A stretch of DNA of 64,000 bases from Brugia malayi. Taxonomy: Eukaryota > Nematoda > Chromadorea > Rhabditida > Onchocercidae. The translations under genes were made by a program, and so were the position numbers. Location: contig NW_025062476.1 in NCBI RefSeq assembly GCF_000002995.4, positions 7,243,001 to 7,307,000 on the forward strand, in the 5' to 3' direction. Positions 10,116-22,618 of the stretch are shown in pieces. The notes beneath the pieces were generated by a model. That model saw nothing but the letters and a program-made list of their open reading frames with translations. It was not told where the DNA came from and searched no databases. How positions within the stretch are numbered: the first letter of the stretch is position 1; every line of letters begins with the position of its first letter.

Positions 10116-10671
10116 TATTTTCGTCTTTTACATATTTAAGTTTTACTGGCAAGTGGTTACGGTAGGAATTAGTTACAAATAGCAGTAGGTGATTGAAATA
10201 ATAAGGAGTGGCTGCAAACGGTGGTAAATACAGCCACTCCTTATTATTTCAAATAAGCCACTCCTTATTTCAAAATTCTTTTTACCGCGAATATTTGATG
10301 TTAAATTTTGATATGGAATTTGAATTATCGAAGCTTTGATGATGAAGAAATCTGTAAAGATATTTTTGCATTTGAAAGAACATTTTAGTCTATCGATATT
10401 CTTTTCTGTAAATTTTTCCATTGCTATCTGAGTATAAATCAATTTTTTTTTTTTAGATAAAAATCAAATGTTTATAAAATCTACAAGCAAACATATAAAA
10501 ATGTTACATTGTTGACACAAAAGTATAACTTTGCTTATCTTTGAATTAAGCAATGAATATATATTATTGTTATATATTTTTGATATTATAGATGCAACAT
10601 ATATCTCAGATGATGAAATTTTAGAATAAAAAGCAATCACTGATAATTTTAAATTATATTTTGCTTGAAGA
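10116..10671 (-). repeat. Right arm of the long inverted repeat
   Basis: Reverse complement of the left arm, carrying the same hairpin at 10195-10250 and the same 89-codon frame on the minus strand. Only the T-run length differs (12 against 10). Confidence 0.9.
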
Positions 10672-12389
10672 AATGATATATTTTTAAATGCAAAATGGAT
10701 TCATTGCCATATTGAATTTTATACTGAAGGCTGTTATTAGTTAAATCATTCTATGTCGTAAATCAATTGAATTGCTATCCGATCAAACTGAAAGTAGGAA
10801 GAAAATATGAACATATGAGATACATAGATTTGTAACTGTTGTGAATTAATTAATGTTAGACATATTGGCTTTCAGCTTTCAGTTGTGATTTCAATTATTG
10901 CACCAAATTTTTAAATGTTTCTAATTTAAGCACAAACACAATTTTGGCCCAAAAATTGCAAATGTTTCCTTCATTGCATATTGAAATGTACACTGATTTT
11001 TTTTTCTAAGATTTGTTTCAAATTAATATGTCCGTTTTGTGTTTATTTTGCTTTCAATGTTTGCAAATTACCATCTAAGTTCAAACTTTTGTTCTCCTCA
11101 TTTTTCAATTTCAAAAATTTACGCTAGTAATTGAAACAGGCCTTGTCCATCGTTCAAGCATTCGTTATAATAAATAAATTAGATTCTAAATAATTCTTGT
11201 AAAAGAAAAGGGTAGAAAATTTTATCGATTCAAATTAATCAAATTTCTAACTTTTTCCTCTTTTCCTTTATACATTCTTTTCCAAGAAATTATGAAATAT
11301 TGATAGAAAAATTAGTTTATTTACATTTCGTATTCTTAGCCTTGTTTATGTAAATCAGACCGTCTGTTTCAATTTGGCTAGATGCTAAAGTAACTAGATC
11401 ATGTGACTAAATTAATGGCCAAAAACTATATGTGTACTGAGATAATGAACCATTTAACCTGGCATCTCAAAACGTTTTTGAGTAGCATTGAAATAGACAA
11501 TCAAAGTTAATAAAAAGTTTGATAAAAAAAATCTGTTGCGTTATCATGATAACATCCCCACAGTAGTGATGATTTCTTCATAACATATGTATTCTCACAC
11601 ATATGTATTTTATCATTTTTTTTTTTTTGTATTTTATCATTTTTTTTTTTGAAATGAAACTATCATTGCTAAAATCAAATTTTTGATATTTATTAATGAC
11701 ATTTTCAGTTAAATCATTTTGCATAGTTTGTCTGCTATTCGACAACATAAATTATCATTTCATTCAGTAACACATTTTGAATAAACAATATATATATATA
11801 TAGATAGATAGATAAATTTTAGGATAAATGATATATAATTGGATGAATGAGAATGATTCATGAAACACCAAAAGAGAAGTGATATGCATAAACTCTTTTA
11901 GGAATCATAACTACACAACCTATTATTATAACTTAGATTATAAATTACAAAAAACATAAGACTGATCTGCTCTGGCGCAGAAGAGAGCCATAGAGAATCG
12001 GGAAATACTTTGGTTAAAGCGAATAGACCATCGAGAAAAGTATCTCTGGTTCTTTGGATATGCAATAATAACATCCGATACGAAAAAATTTCTGTTTACG
12101 GCCAATATGTGATGCAAGAATTTGATTAGCATTCGAGTAGTCATATAAGAATTTTGGTGACAAAAAGAACCTTGTTTTCATGGGTGTAATAGTAATAAGA
12201 TTTACAATTACTTTTATTTTATCTTTGTGCAAAACATAAAACTGAGATGTTAAATATATACAACTGCATTTCGTGAACATTTTGTCAGAATCGATAAGCA
12301 AAGTGCTATGAAAAAACTGAAATTTTTATCATATATTAGAAGTGTTACAAATAATATGACAAGAAATTTATATTTGACAAAATTATTTG
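10672..12389. other. Intergenic stretch between the inverted repeat and PPWD1
   Basis: No gene is supported. It includes a duplicated GTATTTTATCATTTTTT tract near 11606-11650, a (TA)n/(TAGA)n run near 11786-11815, and a GC-richer island at about 11950-12180. Several frames of that island are open but none is recognisable. Confidence 0.5.
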
Positions 12390-12419
12390 CACTGAAATAA
12401 GTATATACTTATTTCAGTG
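12390..12419. repeat. 30-bp perfect palindrome over the PPWD1 stop codon
   Basis: CACTGAAATAAGTAT is followed directly by its exact reverse complement. The TAA stop of PPWD1 (12409-12411, minus strand) lies inside it, so the mRNA's last codons and first 3'UTR bases could pair in a 15-bp hairpin with essentially no loop. Confidence 0.9.
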
Positions 12420-15400
12420 TAATAGAAATAATGTTTATTTCTTGTTTTGGCCGGCCACTTTTCTCAAATGTCGGTACCTGATTAATTTTTTGCACTACAC
12501 TAAAACCTTCTGTTACCTGAAAAACAAAAAACAATAATTGTAATATTTCAAGTAGATCAATAATTAGTTTTGAATCAGAATGTCTTTTAAAATAAATGCA
12601 AAGATTCTAGTTACTTGCAAAATGCTATACTGAAGAAATCTTTCCGAAAACATTTTATAAGTTAATGTTACAATTCCAAAGCACACTACTTCCATAAGTT
12701 ACACTTTTATATTAATAATAACTGTAATAAAAATGACATCATTCGTAATAAAGTGGCAAAAATACTGCAGAACAAAATCAACTTCATTCATTTCTATGCC
12801 TGCGTAAAATCAAAGTAACAATACAAATAACAATACAAACCTGTCCGAAAAGGGTATTCTTGCCATCTAACCAATCTGCAGGAATAACTGTAATGAAAAA
12901 TTGAGATCCATTGGTATTCGGACCTGCATTTGCCATTGAAACCATGTAAGGTTTATCGTGTCTAAGTTTGGGATGAAATTCATCCTCGAAATCTTCACCC
13001 CAAATGGACTGACCACCAGTTCCTTTACCGGTAGGGTCGCCAACCTAAAAATATCTGCAGTGAGAAATGAATAAATCTGACATTAGAATAATAGAAAATT
13101 AGGGAAAAAAGTGATCTATACGGGAAAATTCAAAAAAAGAGTCAGTTAAAGTGACATAGTATTTTTTTCTGTAATTGTGCTGTTTCTAATTATACTATCT
13201 GAAAAAAAAAAAAAAACTCGGTATTTAAAAAAGTTCAACAAGACATAGTTATCTTCTTTATATAAATTAACAGCGTTAATGACTATAGATTTCTTTTTAC
13301 TTCTTCAACTAATTATTCGAAATAAAATATATTTTCTACACTATAATCAAAATCAAATAAAATCAAAAAAAAAATTTGAAAAATAAAATTACTTGAATCA
13401 TGAAACTTTTAATTACACGATGAAATGTGTGACCATTATAGTAACCTCGCCTTGCGTGAGTGCAAAAATTTTCTACAGTTTTTGGACATTCATTGGGAAA
13501 TAATTTTATGTGTATATCACCGAATGAGGTATGTATTACTGCATGTTCTGTCACTTTACTATCAATTGTATCACTCTGAAATTGGAAATTTTAGAACTTT
13601 CGCCTAAAAATAAACATTTGAGAAGAAAAACAAACAAACAAGCAGACAAACCAATTAAGCGCCCCCAATATCCTAATTAACGACTGTAAATACCTCTACA
13701 GCTGTTATAATATCCTCTTTCCTTGGTTTTTCATTGAAGACATCCCGTCCCATACCAGTACCGTCTGCATCATCACTTTCATCGGTTGAAAAAGGCTCTG
13801 CATTGGTAAACAAATAAAATCTGCCTTTCCGATATGCACAAGCAACCTAAACAAAGAACTGAAAAAACTTGATAGATATGATATAATATATTATGAATAA
13901 ATTACAAAAGCCTTACCAACATAGGATCAGGCTCTGTTTTCTTCAGATTTGGATTTGTTGCAGCCACTGCATCAACTGTCACTGCTGCTCCCTATAATGG
14001 AACCAAATGATAACAAATGCTAAGAATTCAAATATTTCATGTATAAGAGTATACTGTTAATGTAATCTTTTTTGAATTAACAAAGATTTCTCAATTCTTT
14101 CAATAAAATATGAAAAATAAAAAGAAAATCTCAATTATTTTAGTTCAATTATTATTTTAGTCCATGAAAATAGATTCATCCATCCAGGAATAAAAAACAG
14201 ACAATCTATGAACAAAAAGAAAAAGTTAAATAAACCTGTAACTGTCCCTTGAAGTATGGTACAGCACGACAAAGTGAGACACCCAAAAATCGCATATTCT
14301 CATTTTTGCCAATTTCACGAACTATTTCATCGGTGTATAAGTTGTAGACCTAGTGAAATAGAAATTATGAAATGAATTATCAATGTCTACTTTATTTCTA
14401 AAGCATGACTTTTTTTTTCTGACGATGAAAAAGAATGAAGTGCAGAAATCAAAAAAGACATACGAAAAAACTTACTTTGATCCCAATTGGTGTAGGATAA
14501 ATAAGAAAATTACTGGTTTCGTCAAAACAAATCGATAAATGCTGGAAAGTATTTTCATCACGATCCAGCTCTTTTTCCAGTGCCACTCGTCGATTCCATT
14601 CCATATTTTGTAAGCCGTAATTTCTGCAATTAGATTGTCGGAACTATTTTATCATTCACTACAGTGCATCTCGTAATGGAAATTAACTATATGACATATT
14701 AACAGCTTTTAAAAAATTTCCATTGTGCTCTTATTAAGTGTCATCATTTTTTCTTTTACATCATGAAGATATGACAGAGAAAATGATTCCGGTCATTTTG
14801 AGAAAGAATTAATATGTAGTTGAATCAATACAAATCAACCTGTACAGTTACATCAAAATTTTACATAAATGATCATCTCCTCTACTTCCTCCTTATTTTC
14901 CTCATTTCAAAACTTACTTATTAGCTGCAGCTTGATCAATATAAAACCGCATTGTTTCATCGATGACTTTTATCAACTTCCCGCTAGCAAAATCAAATAT
15001 TCGGATACGTCGATCTGCTCCAACAGCAGCAAATAATTTTCCATTTGGTGATATCAGCAAACAACGTGGTGGTGCTTTAACCTACAAAAAAAAAAACTCC
15101 AAAATCAACAATAAAAAAAGATTTTGTAAAAACAATTACAAAACAAACTTTATTCTGGATTACATCTCTCATTGTTTATCGGCTTGACATAAAATAATGA
15201 AACGATTCATAACTACAAATTATGTTAAATAACAATAAATTTAAGACCATCACCAAAGAAACATCTAAGAAATCAGCAAATGTTCAGAAACAAAAACTAT
15301 ATAGAGTAGTGAAAAAGTAGAAGGAACATATGTAATGATCCATCCTATAATTTACAAAAAAATAAATATACTGACTTTAACAAATTCATAAAGATCAGTA

Positions 15401-17422
15401 TCCGTTTTATACGTCCACTTCACGTTATCCGGAAACTGATATTCGCGCTTCGGACCAGACCAATATTCCAACATTCCTTTTGTATCAACAGAAATAGCAC
15501 AATCAAAATGCAAGTTATACTAAAAATATTAAATCAAATAAACAAATACAAAAATTATATATGTATATAAATTATAATCACTAACAAAAACGATTTTAAA
15601 ATTTTTAAATTGGATATAACGATAGTATGATATACCTCGATAAATTTCACAGAATTTGAATGGATTTTATCTAAAACATGAATTGGTCTATCATCGCCTT
15701 TGCCGTCGTAAATGTAGATTTTCCCTGAATCTGAGTCTGATATAGCTAACGCCTGTATAACATCATTTCCTGTAATTACCAAAAATGACAAAAATTCCCC
15801 AAATGATTGATTATTCATTAATTAAACTGGTCCACTATTTGATTCTTCAGTGTAAGAGAATAATGAATAAAGAAATTTAGAAAGCAAAAAAGTATTCTTA
15901 AAAGTGAGGCAGCTGCAATTTTAGATGACAATAACTGAGTAATAACTCAACTACAGAATTGAAAGCATTTAATTACTACTAACCCTGATGTATCCACGCA
16001 GCAGTTCTCGGAGCAAATTCAGTACTAAGCATATTAATCATATCGAAATTGGATATATCAAATATCTTCACTGACTTGTCATGCATACAAACCGTTGCCA
16101 TTAATGTCCCGTTATGATTGACCGTTAAGTGAGAAAAAGCATCTGCAGTAAAACATAAACTGAACATTTGTTTTGAGACATGGCAAAGATCAGTTTCCAG
16201 AATGGTGGCTATAAACATTCAGGTGCAATGGCATTCACTTAAGTCTTTGAAGCACTAAACGATAAAATATAAAGCTTTCCTTAGCTCATGACATCTCGAG
16301 AAATGCCTGAATAATCATAAAGATGATTAATTTGTTTGCTTTAGCTTTTTAAAACACTTCCGCAATCTCGAATATACTTCTGGAAAAAAATTGGCTGTAT
16401 TTTGCATCATTCGACAATTGCAAGCGATAAAAACCAAAGACTACTATTTGCTCTACTATGGAATCATATTTAGTAAAATCAGACTAACGGAGATGGCATC
16501 GGAAATGTTTGACAAATTCAATTCCTTCACCATGTTTTTTCTTCCAGAATTTCAAGTGCCCATCCTTGCTTGCTGTTATAATGAAATCTGTTCTAAAGTA
16601 AATGTGTCCTATGTTGATTTGAATCAAATTGGAGCTGATTTACTTTTGAAGTAATTAGTGGACTAAAGCATAAATAGTGCGAAAAAGTTGTTTAATTGCC
16701 CTAATTAACTTAGTAAATACACAAACCTGTTTTAGTATCTAATTTGCATCTAATGATATATTATACTAAAGAAGATATTATGAAAATAAAGAAAACTGAA
16801 ATAAATTTAAACAAAATTTTTTAAAAAAAATGTAGAATGTAAATTTACGCGGTTGCAATGACATGAGTTATCGTATCGCGGTGCATGAATGATTTCTCGT
16901 ATTGAGTAGCATGTGGTATTGAACGTAAATATGTTTCTTCGTAAGGAAGTACTGCAATTTACACAATAAATTCAATTATTTGTTACGAAAAATCAAACTG
17001 AATGGAAAACAAAAATTGCCAGAAGAGACAAATAAAATGAAATATAATAATAACTAATAGGACCAAAATAATAATAATAATAACTGCAGTGATAAGAACA
17101 ATAATATTAAAAAGAATAATATTAATAATTGACAATACTAAGATTATTAATAAAAAAGAATAACAATTAATAATAGCAATTAATAATAATGTTAACAGTA
17201 GCAATATAATAATATATTTCTTCTGTATTCACATTTACTCCCTCATCTGATAATGTCGTAATAATCGTAAAAATGAATTCCTACTAAGAGTATAAATAAT
17301 ACTTAAATAATTACTAAACAACGCTTACCTCTCTTCTTTTTCAATCCAGAACTGCCTTCATTTCCATTATCAGCATGCGAATCTGTCACATCCATTGACG
17401 CTACCACTTTCCGTTTCGACAT
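12409..17422 (-). CDS. PPWD1: PPWD1: WD40 repeat and cyclophilin peptidyl-prolyl isomerase (14 exons)
   Basis: In transcript order the exons are 17422-17329, 16951-16849, 16592-16489, 16142-15984, 15769-15636, 15519-15376, 15081-14918, 14623-14476, 14349-14236, 13991-13917, 13846-13694, 13575-13393, 13044-12841 and 12516-12409. All junctions are GT..AG and in phase, giving 628 residues (human PPWD1: 646). Residues about 33-400 are WD40 repeats ([51 protein letters not shown]). Residues about 470-625 are a cyclophilin domain ([47 protein letters not shown]). PPWD1 is a spliceosome-associated nuclear cyclophilin. The catalytic R517, F522, Q525, Q573, F575 and W583 are present, but the position equal to cyclophilin A His126 is Asn588 (WLDGKN). 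An acceptor 1 nt before the ATG (TTATTCCAG) points to trans-splicing. The ApoL-like gene lies upstream on the same strand. Confidence 0.95.
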
Positions 17423-17425
17423 TCT

Positions 17426-18411
17426 GGAATAAGTAATTTTTATGCTTATACTCTATTGATTACATCTGTGCAGTGCTAGTTTTCATAACCAACAGTATTT
17501 AATTAAAACTAATTGGTTTTGAAATATATTTAATCATAATAACAATAACATATTATTATAATCAAATACAAGTGAATAATAACAATAGTAATACATCATA
17601 ATTATTATTACGATTACGGATAGCTTAATTTAAAATCATAATAATACACTCAATCACAATTGACTGATTATTCCTCATATGATTTGGCTATTATTAATTG
17701 CGCAAAGAAGGGTTTTCGTGGAATTTTAACTAAGATCCCTTATTTTTATTGATATTTATAATATTCCATCTGATTTATTCAACAATTAATAAAAATATAC
17801 CAACCGCATTTCTAATTTTTTTTCGCTTTTTGAAAAATAATCCTTGTAATCTCATCGAACAGGGTCATACAAATGATTTAAATTGTTCTAGATTTTAGTC
17901 ATAATTCGTGTTAACATTTAAAAAATTCACTTCAATAAATTAATTACAACTGTAAATGAAACAAAACCCCTGAACCACCATTAACAAATGCAGCAAAAAT
18001 AACGAAATGCATTTGGCATTTTGAATTCAAACCTTTGACGCAGAAAGAGGAAAGTTGGGTAGAATAATTTGCCTTCGATTTTATTTGATTTTGTACGATG
18101 TTTCTGATATTATATTATATATGGAGGGGATTTATGTGATATCTTTAGTTATAGTAAAATTGGGTTCGTTTTCAGTAAGGTATGTACCATAGATTTACAG
18201 TCTTAATTCGAAATCAGGAGAAAAAACTTTTTTTCACACTTTTTGTTTTCCCGAGAAGCAGCTGTGATAAACAATTACAATTATAATTTATCGGATTTAT
18301 GGAAAGCTGAGCAAAACTGAAGAAAGAATAGTACTTACATAAGCAGTAGAAGGAATATACAAATACAATAACCCAAATATACACAATGAAATTGAACATT
18401 TTCACAATAAT
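17426..18411. other. Intergenic or intercistronic gap, ApoL-like to PPWD1
   Basis: About 990 bp of AT-rich DNA between two minus-strand genes. It holds the 3'UTR of the ApoL-like gene and the outron or promoter of PPWD1. No exon is seen. The gap is longer than typical C. elegans operon spacing, so shared transcription is possible but unproven. Confidence 0.5.
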
Positions 18412-21400
18412 TTACTCTTCCATAGGTAAATTGCTTAAATCAATTCTAGTCATAATTTGCCCTAATTCTTTTTCTTTGAAATCCGCAAGATTATTTAAGC
18501 AATCACTAAATTTTGTTGAACAACCTGTTGCTATGTCACGCGCTGATATAAACATCGTCACACCGTCAATAATAATACCAATCCCAATGGCACCACGTGC
18601 AACGCCCCGCATCAGTGTGCTTCCAATCTGACTCTGTAATTTTTCTTAAATATTTTTAATAAATAACTTGCAGAAAGCTTGACCATTGCTTCAGTCACAG
18701 TATTGTTTAGTACTGAATATTTCAGTACCTTTGCAGCTGGCTTTACCACTAGATTTCTCTACTTCCAATCAACAACTGACAATTCTGGAGTTTTTTGAAA
18801 GGCTCGAATATAGAGAAGACATAAAAATTTTTCAAACATTCAAAAAAAACAAGTTACCACTTGAATTCCAACACTTCGTAAGCCTAAAGCGGTTGCACTT
18901 TTCGCACCACTGGCGCCAATTTGAAGTCCCAATGATGGAAGGTCATTTGTTGCAGTATCCATGGTCCGGAAAGTTCTATCAGCTTGTTCGTTTACTTCAA
19001 ACTAGGAGAGAAAAGAAATGATAATAAAAAAAAAAATAAAATAAAATGAAGCTGTTAAAATGAAGAAAACTGAGGAAATTACAATCATGAAAAGGGAGCA
19101 ATAATGGTGAAAGAATGACTGCAAATTGTCTCTGAACACAGCATAATTTGAAATGTTACATCTTATGCGAAATTTCTAGACTAATGGAAAAAACTGTCCT
19201 ATTTATTAATGGGCACGAAAGATCAAGATATGACTCATATGAAACTGGTAAAACAGATTAAGTTGGAAATCTTCAAGATTTTCACTACATTTTCTTCAAT
19301 GCTCATTTTATTTGAAATGCAAACAACCAACCAAGTTAGAATTCAGTGCATTTTGATAAATGTCTTCAATATCGTGCATCAGTTCGATATCATATTTTGA
19401 CAGTGATTCCACCTTCTTGACCATATTTCGAAAAAGTATGAATTCGGTCAGTTGCGTCCCCAAATTTGTAGCCGTAGCAAGTCCAGCAATAACCAATCCT
19501 ACACAAAAAAGCTCTAAGACTGATCTACATACTCACTACTGATGATTTTAACATTGTAGTCTATTTCCTAGTCCAAAATAGATTCCGTTCTAATGAATTA
19601 GTAAATTTGAAAAACGAAAGAAAAAACCTCCAACAAGTAACGGTGGATATACAATAGTTCCAGCAATTGCTGCAGTACCACCAGCAATACCAACTGAACT
19701 TCCCGTGATTGTAGAAATGGTACAACTTTTTTTAACACATACCGACTGGAAGAAATGATTTCAATTAGGAATCACTGATCCTTACTTTGTCAAAAAGGCA
19801 TTATTTGAGCAATTTGAATTGATAAAACAAGTAAGTTTAGAATCAATATTACTAAGTTTGTTTTCACCATTATGATATTTCCTACCATAACTCCCTACTA
19901 CGGTACTAATAATATTAATAACTTCAGGAATCTTATACTTGAAAATTTTATTTTGTAAATATGTACTTTTTTTTTCAGACCGTTACAATGCCACTATTTT
20001 ATGTATACGAATTGACATATCAAATAAGACTGTACATTTCAATCCAATTCATGGCACTTCATTATTATAGCAAATATGATAAATCGCATATACCTCATCT
20101 GCTATATTTCTCAATTCATTGATTAAATTTTGCCGATTTTCAACGAAGGCTTTATAAATACTATAAAAATTTTGGTGTAAATCAGACTTTTTCATACCAC
20201 TACCATTTCGTACAACATTTTTGATAAAAAACTGAAACAGACAATAGTGTGCTAAATTTTTATGAAAATCGAATTAATTTTGTAAAATCACTGAGGAAGA
20301 GAAAGTAGCTATCCTTAGCATATATAAAATAATACTAAACTGAACAGTCTCCACTAATAATTGACATAGATTTTTGGAAAGCTAACAAAGCAAAAAAAAA
20401 TAATAATAATAATAAATAAATAATAAGAAACATAAACAAAAAAGGTGGCATTTCTTGTTTGATTAATTTTGGTTTGCACCTTTTCATTTTTGGTTCAGTG
20501 TTTTGTCTGATTTGAAAGATTGGTATATTATATGGTTTTAACTTTACAAAAGTTAAAATTTTGTTTTATTAAAATTTTGTGGTGATTTTCTTTTTATTTT
20601 TTTCTGTTTTTTATCTTTTATTTATTTTTTTTTTTTTTTTTTTTTTGCATGGTTTTTTTTAAAAGTTGATTCCACAGAGCTTTTTTAATTAGTTGCTATT
20701 GTTAGGTATACTTTCTTTGAACAAAGTTTTTGTTTCATTTTTTTTGTAATGTTTTTCATTATTTTTCACTTTCATAATCCTGGCACTCATTTTGTTAACT
20801 TTATTTACATCACTATCATTGAGTTTTACCTACATCACTAATTTATTATTATTATTAATTATTATTATTAATTATTATTATTTATTATTTATTATTTATT
20901 AATTATTATTATTTATTAATTATTATTTATTAATTATTATTATTTATTAATTATTATTATTTATTAATTATTATTATTTATTAATTATTATTATTTATTA
21001 ATTATTATTATTTATTAATTATTATTATTTATTAATTATTATTATTTATTAATTATTATTATTTATTAATTATTATTATTTATTAATTATTATTATTTAT
21101 TAATTATTATTTATTTATTAATTATTATTATTTATTATTTATTATTATTAATTATTTATTATTATTTATTATTTATTATTATTTATTATTTATTATTTAT
21201 TAATTATTAATTATTATTTATTATTTATTATTTATTAATTATTAATTATTAATTATTATTTATTATTTATTATTTATTATTATTATTATTATTATTAATT
21301 ATCTATATCAATATCACCAAACGATGAAGAGCACAGTTTGGTGATTTCTCATAAAGCGAACAATCCAATCATTCTAAAAACCTTTCGATCAACTTACACA

Positions 21401-21569
21401 ATTACTGTTAGCAAAAAGAAAGATAATAAATAATAATAATAAATAATAATGATAAATAGTAGTGAATAATAAATGACAAATAAAATAATAAATAATAATT
21501 TGTAACCAAATGATTCAATTCCTCGTCATATTCGGGAGGCACCATTGTTGATGGTAATTGATTATCCAT
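18412..21569 (-). CDS. Apolipoprotein-L-like membrane protein (7 exons)
   Basis: In transcript order the exons are 21569-21507, 20231-20094, 19745-19628, 19498-19332, 19001-18858, 18758-18729 and 18633-18412. All are in phase and give 293 residues. The start follows an acceptor (TTTTTAG) by one base, consistent with trans-splicing. After a charged N-terminus (KAFVENRQNLINELRNIADE) comes the glycine-rich helical hairpin typical of the ApoL family: CTISTITGSSVGIAGGTAAI, then LVIAGLATATNLGTQLTEFI. Near the C-terminus there is a second hydrophobic segment (GVARGAIGIGIIIDGVTMF). ApoL proteins insert into intracellular membranes and affect lipid and ion traffic; the nematode members are poorly studied. 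No secretion signal is visible. The sixth exon is only 30 nt (10 codons) and is the weakest part of the model. Intron 1 holds a large AT satellite. Confidence 0.8.
20841..21302. repeat. AT-only satellite inside an intron (17-bp period)
   Basis: About 460 bp composed entirely of A and T in TTA/ATT patterns. The middle part (about 20920-21110) repeats a 17-bp unit, ATTATTATTTATTAATT, many times; the edges are less regular. It sits in intron 1 of the ApoL-like gene. Confidence 0.9.
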
Positions 21570-21571
21570 GC

Positions 21572-22579
21572 TAAAAACGTATTATAAGCATATAAGTGAA
21601 CATAAGGAAGCATATGAGATATCCCGGGATATTACCATACACATATTACCGCGACTCAATAACACCACACACGTCACGGCTACTACGGCCTAAACCATTA
21701 GGACAAAATGAAATTCTGGAATCTCAATGGTATTATTATGAGAAATTATTGGATGGACTTTAAGTCTCATAATTTTGAATTAATATTTCAGCAAACATAA
21801 AAGTTGTTTGAAAAGCACTTTTCATGAAGCTCAAAAATTTCTTAAAATTAATTCATTTGATTGTTTATTTGTCAATTAATGATAAAAAAAATTTCTTAGA
21901 TGCGTGGCATTTCACGCATCTAATTGTAACATGAAATTGGATGAAGTTATATGTCTTCAATTATGGTAATACTTTAGAATGTTATAGAATTACAAATTAA
22001 TTTGCATAATTATTAACTTGTGTGAGAGAGTAAAATAAGATTAAATTAGAAATGAACAAATATTTATTTCTTTGATTGCTTTCATCAAAGTTAGTTGTAT
22101 GGTTATATTAATTCATTTGTTTGCTTATTTGTCAATTAATGATAAGAAAAATTTGAAAGGTGAAGGATAATTTGATCTTTGATATATTTAAATCATTGAT
22201 ATATTCCAGAACATATAACTCAATAATTAAATAATAATTTTATCTCATCAGATGACAATTATATTATCATAATGTCAATCATAATGATAACAAATGACTT
22301 ATTGAATTAAAGTTAACTTATCAATTGCAATTAAAGTTAATAAACTTTTTTATAGATAAAATGTTTTGACTGTAATTTGAAGTTTTGATTGTTGAAATTT
22401 ATGATAAGAAATTTGAAGCTATGACTATCAAAATTAATATTAAAAAAGAAGTATAGAAATAAAATAAACAAATCTAATATTTTAATTTTCAACTTTTTCT
22501 TTTTTTCTCAAAATTCTATCAAAAAGCATTGTTTAATTATATAATAATTTCTTAGAATAAGAATTATTTTTAATTCCAG
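21572..22579. other. Divergent intergenic region (ApoL-like and membrane-protein genes)
   Basis: About 1 kb between the minus-strand ApoL-like gene and the plus-strand gene at 22619, probably holding both promoters. It contains a perfect 11-bp hairpin at 21896-21923 (TTAGATGCGTG paired with its complement around GCATTT). A 47-bp segment at 21847-21893 recurs, with a few changes, at about 22109-22155. Confidence 0.6.
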
Positions 22580-22618
22580 AAAAAAGGAAAAAGCAAAAAC
22601 AAGAGAAAGATTAAAAAT

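Larger units (their letters stand above)
7965..10671. mobile_element. 2.7-kb long inverted-repeat (foldback) element
   Basis: Two arms of about 555 bp in opposite orientation (7965-8518 and 10116-10671) flank a 1.6-kb centre. By direct comparison the arms match base for base except for one A-run, 10 nt on the left and 12 nt on the right. The outer ends read CTTCAAGC.../...GCTTGAAG. No clear target-site duplication is visible: left flank CCGTAAT, right flank AAATGAT. No transposase is recognised in the centre. Candidates are a long-TIR DNA transposon derivative, a foldback element, or a very recent local inverted duplication. An assembly artefact is also possible. Confidence 0.8.

Noticed and set aside
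13576..13607. Alternative upstream acceptor for the first cyclophilin exon of PPWD1
   Set aside because: Using the TTTTTAG acceptor near 13607 brings an in-frame TGA. The ATTTCAG acceptor giving a start at 13575 keeps the frame and matches the family.
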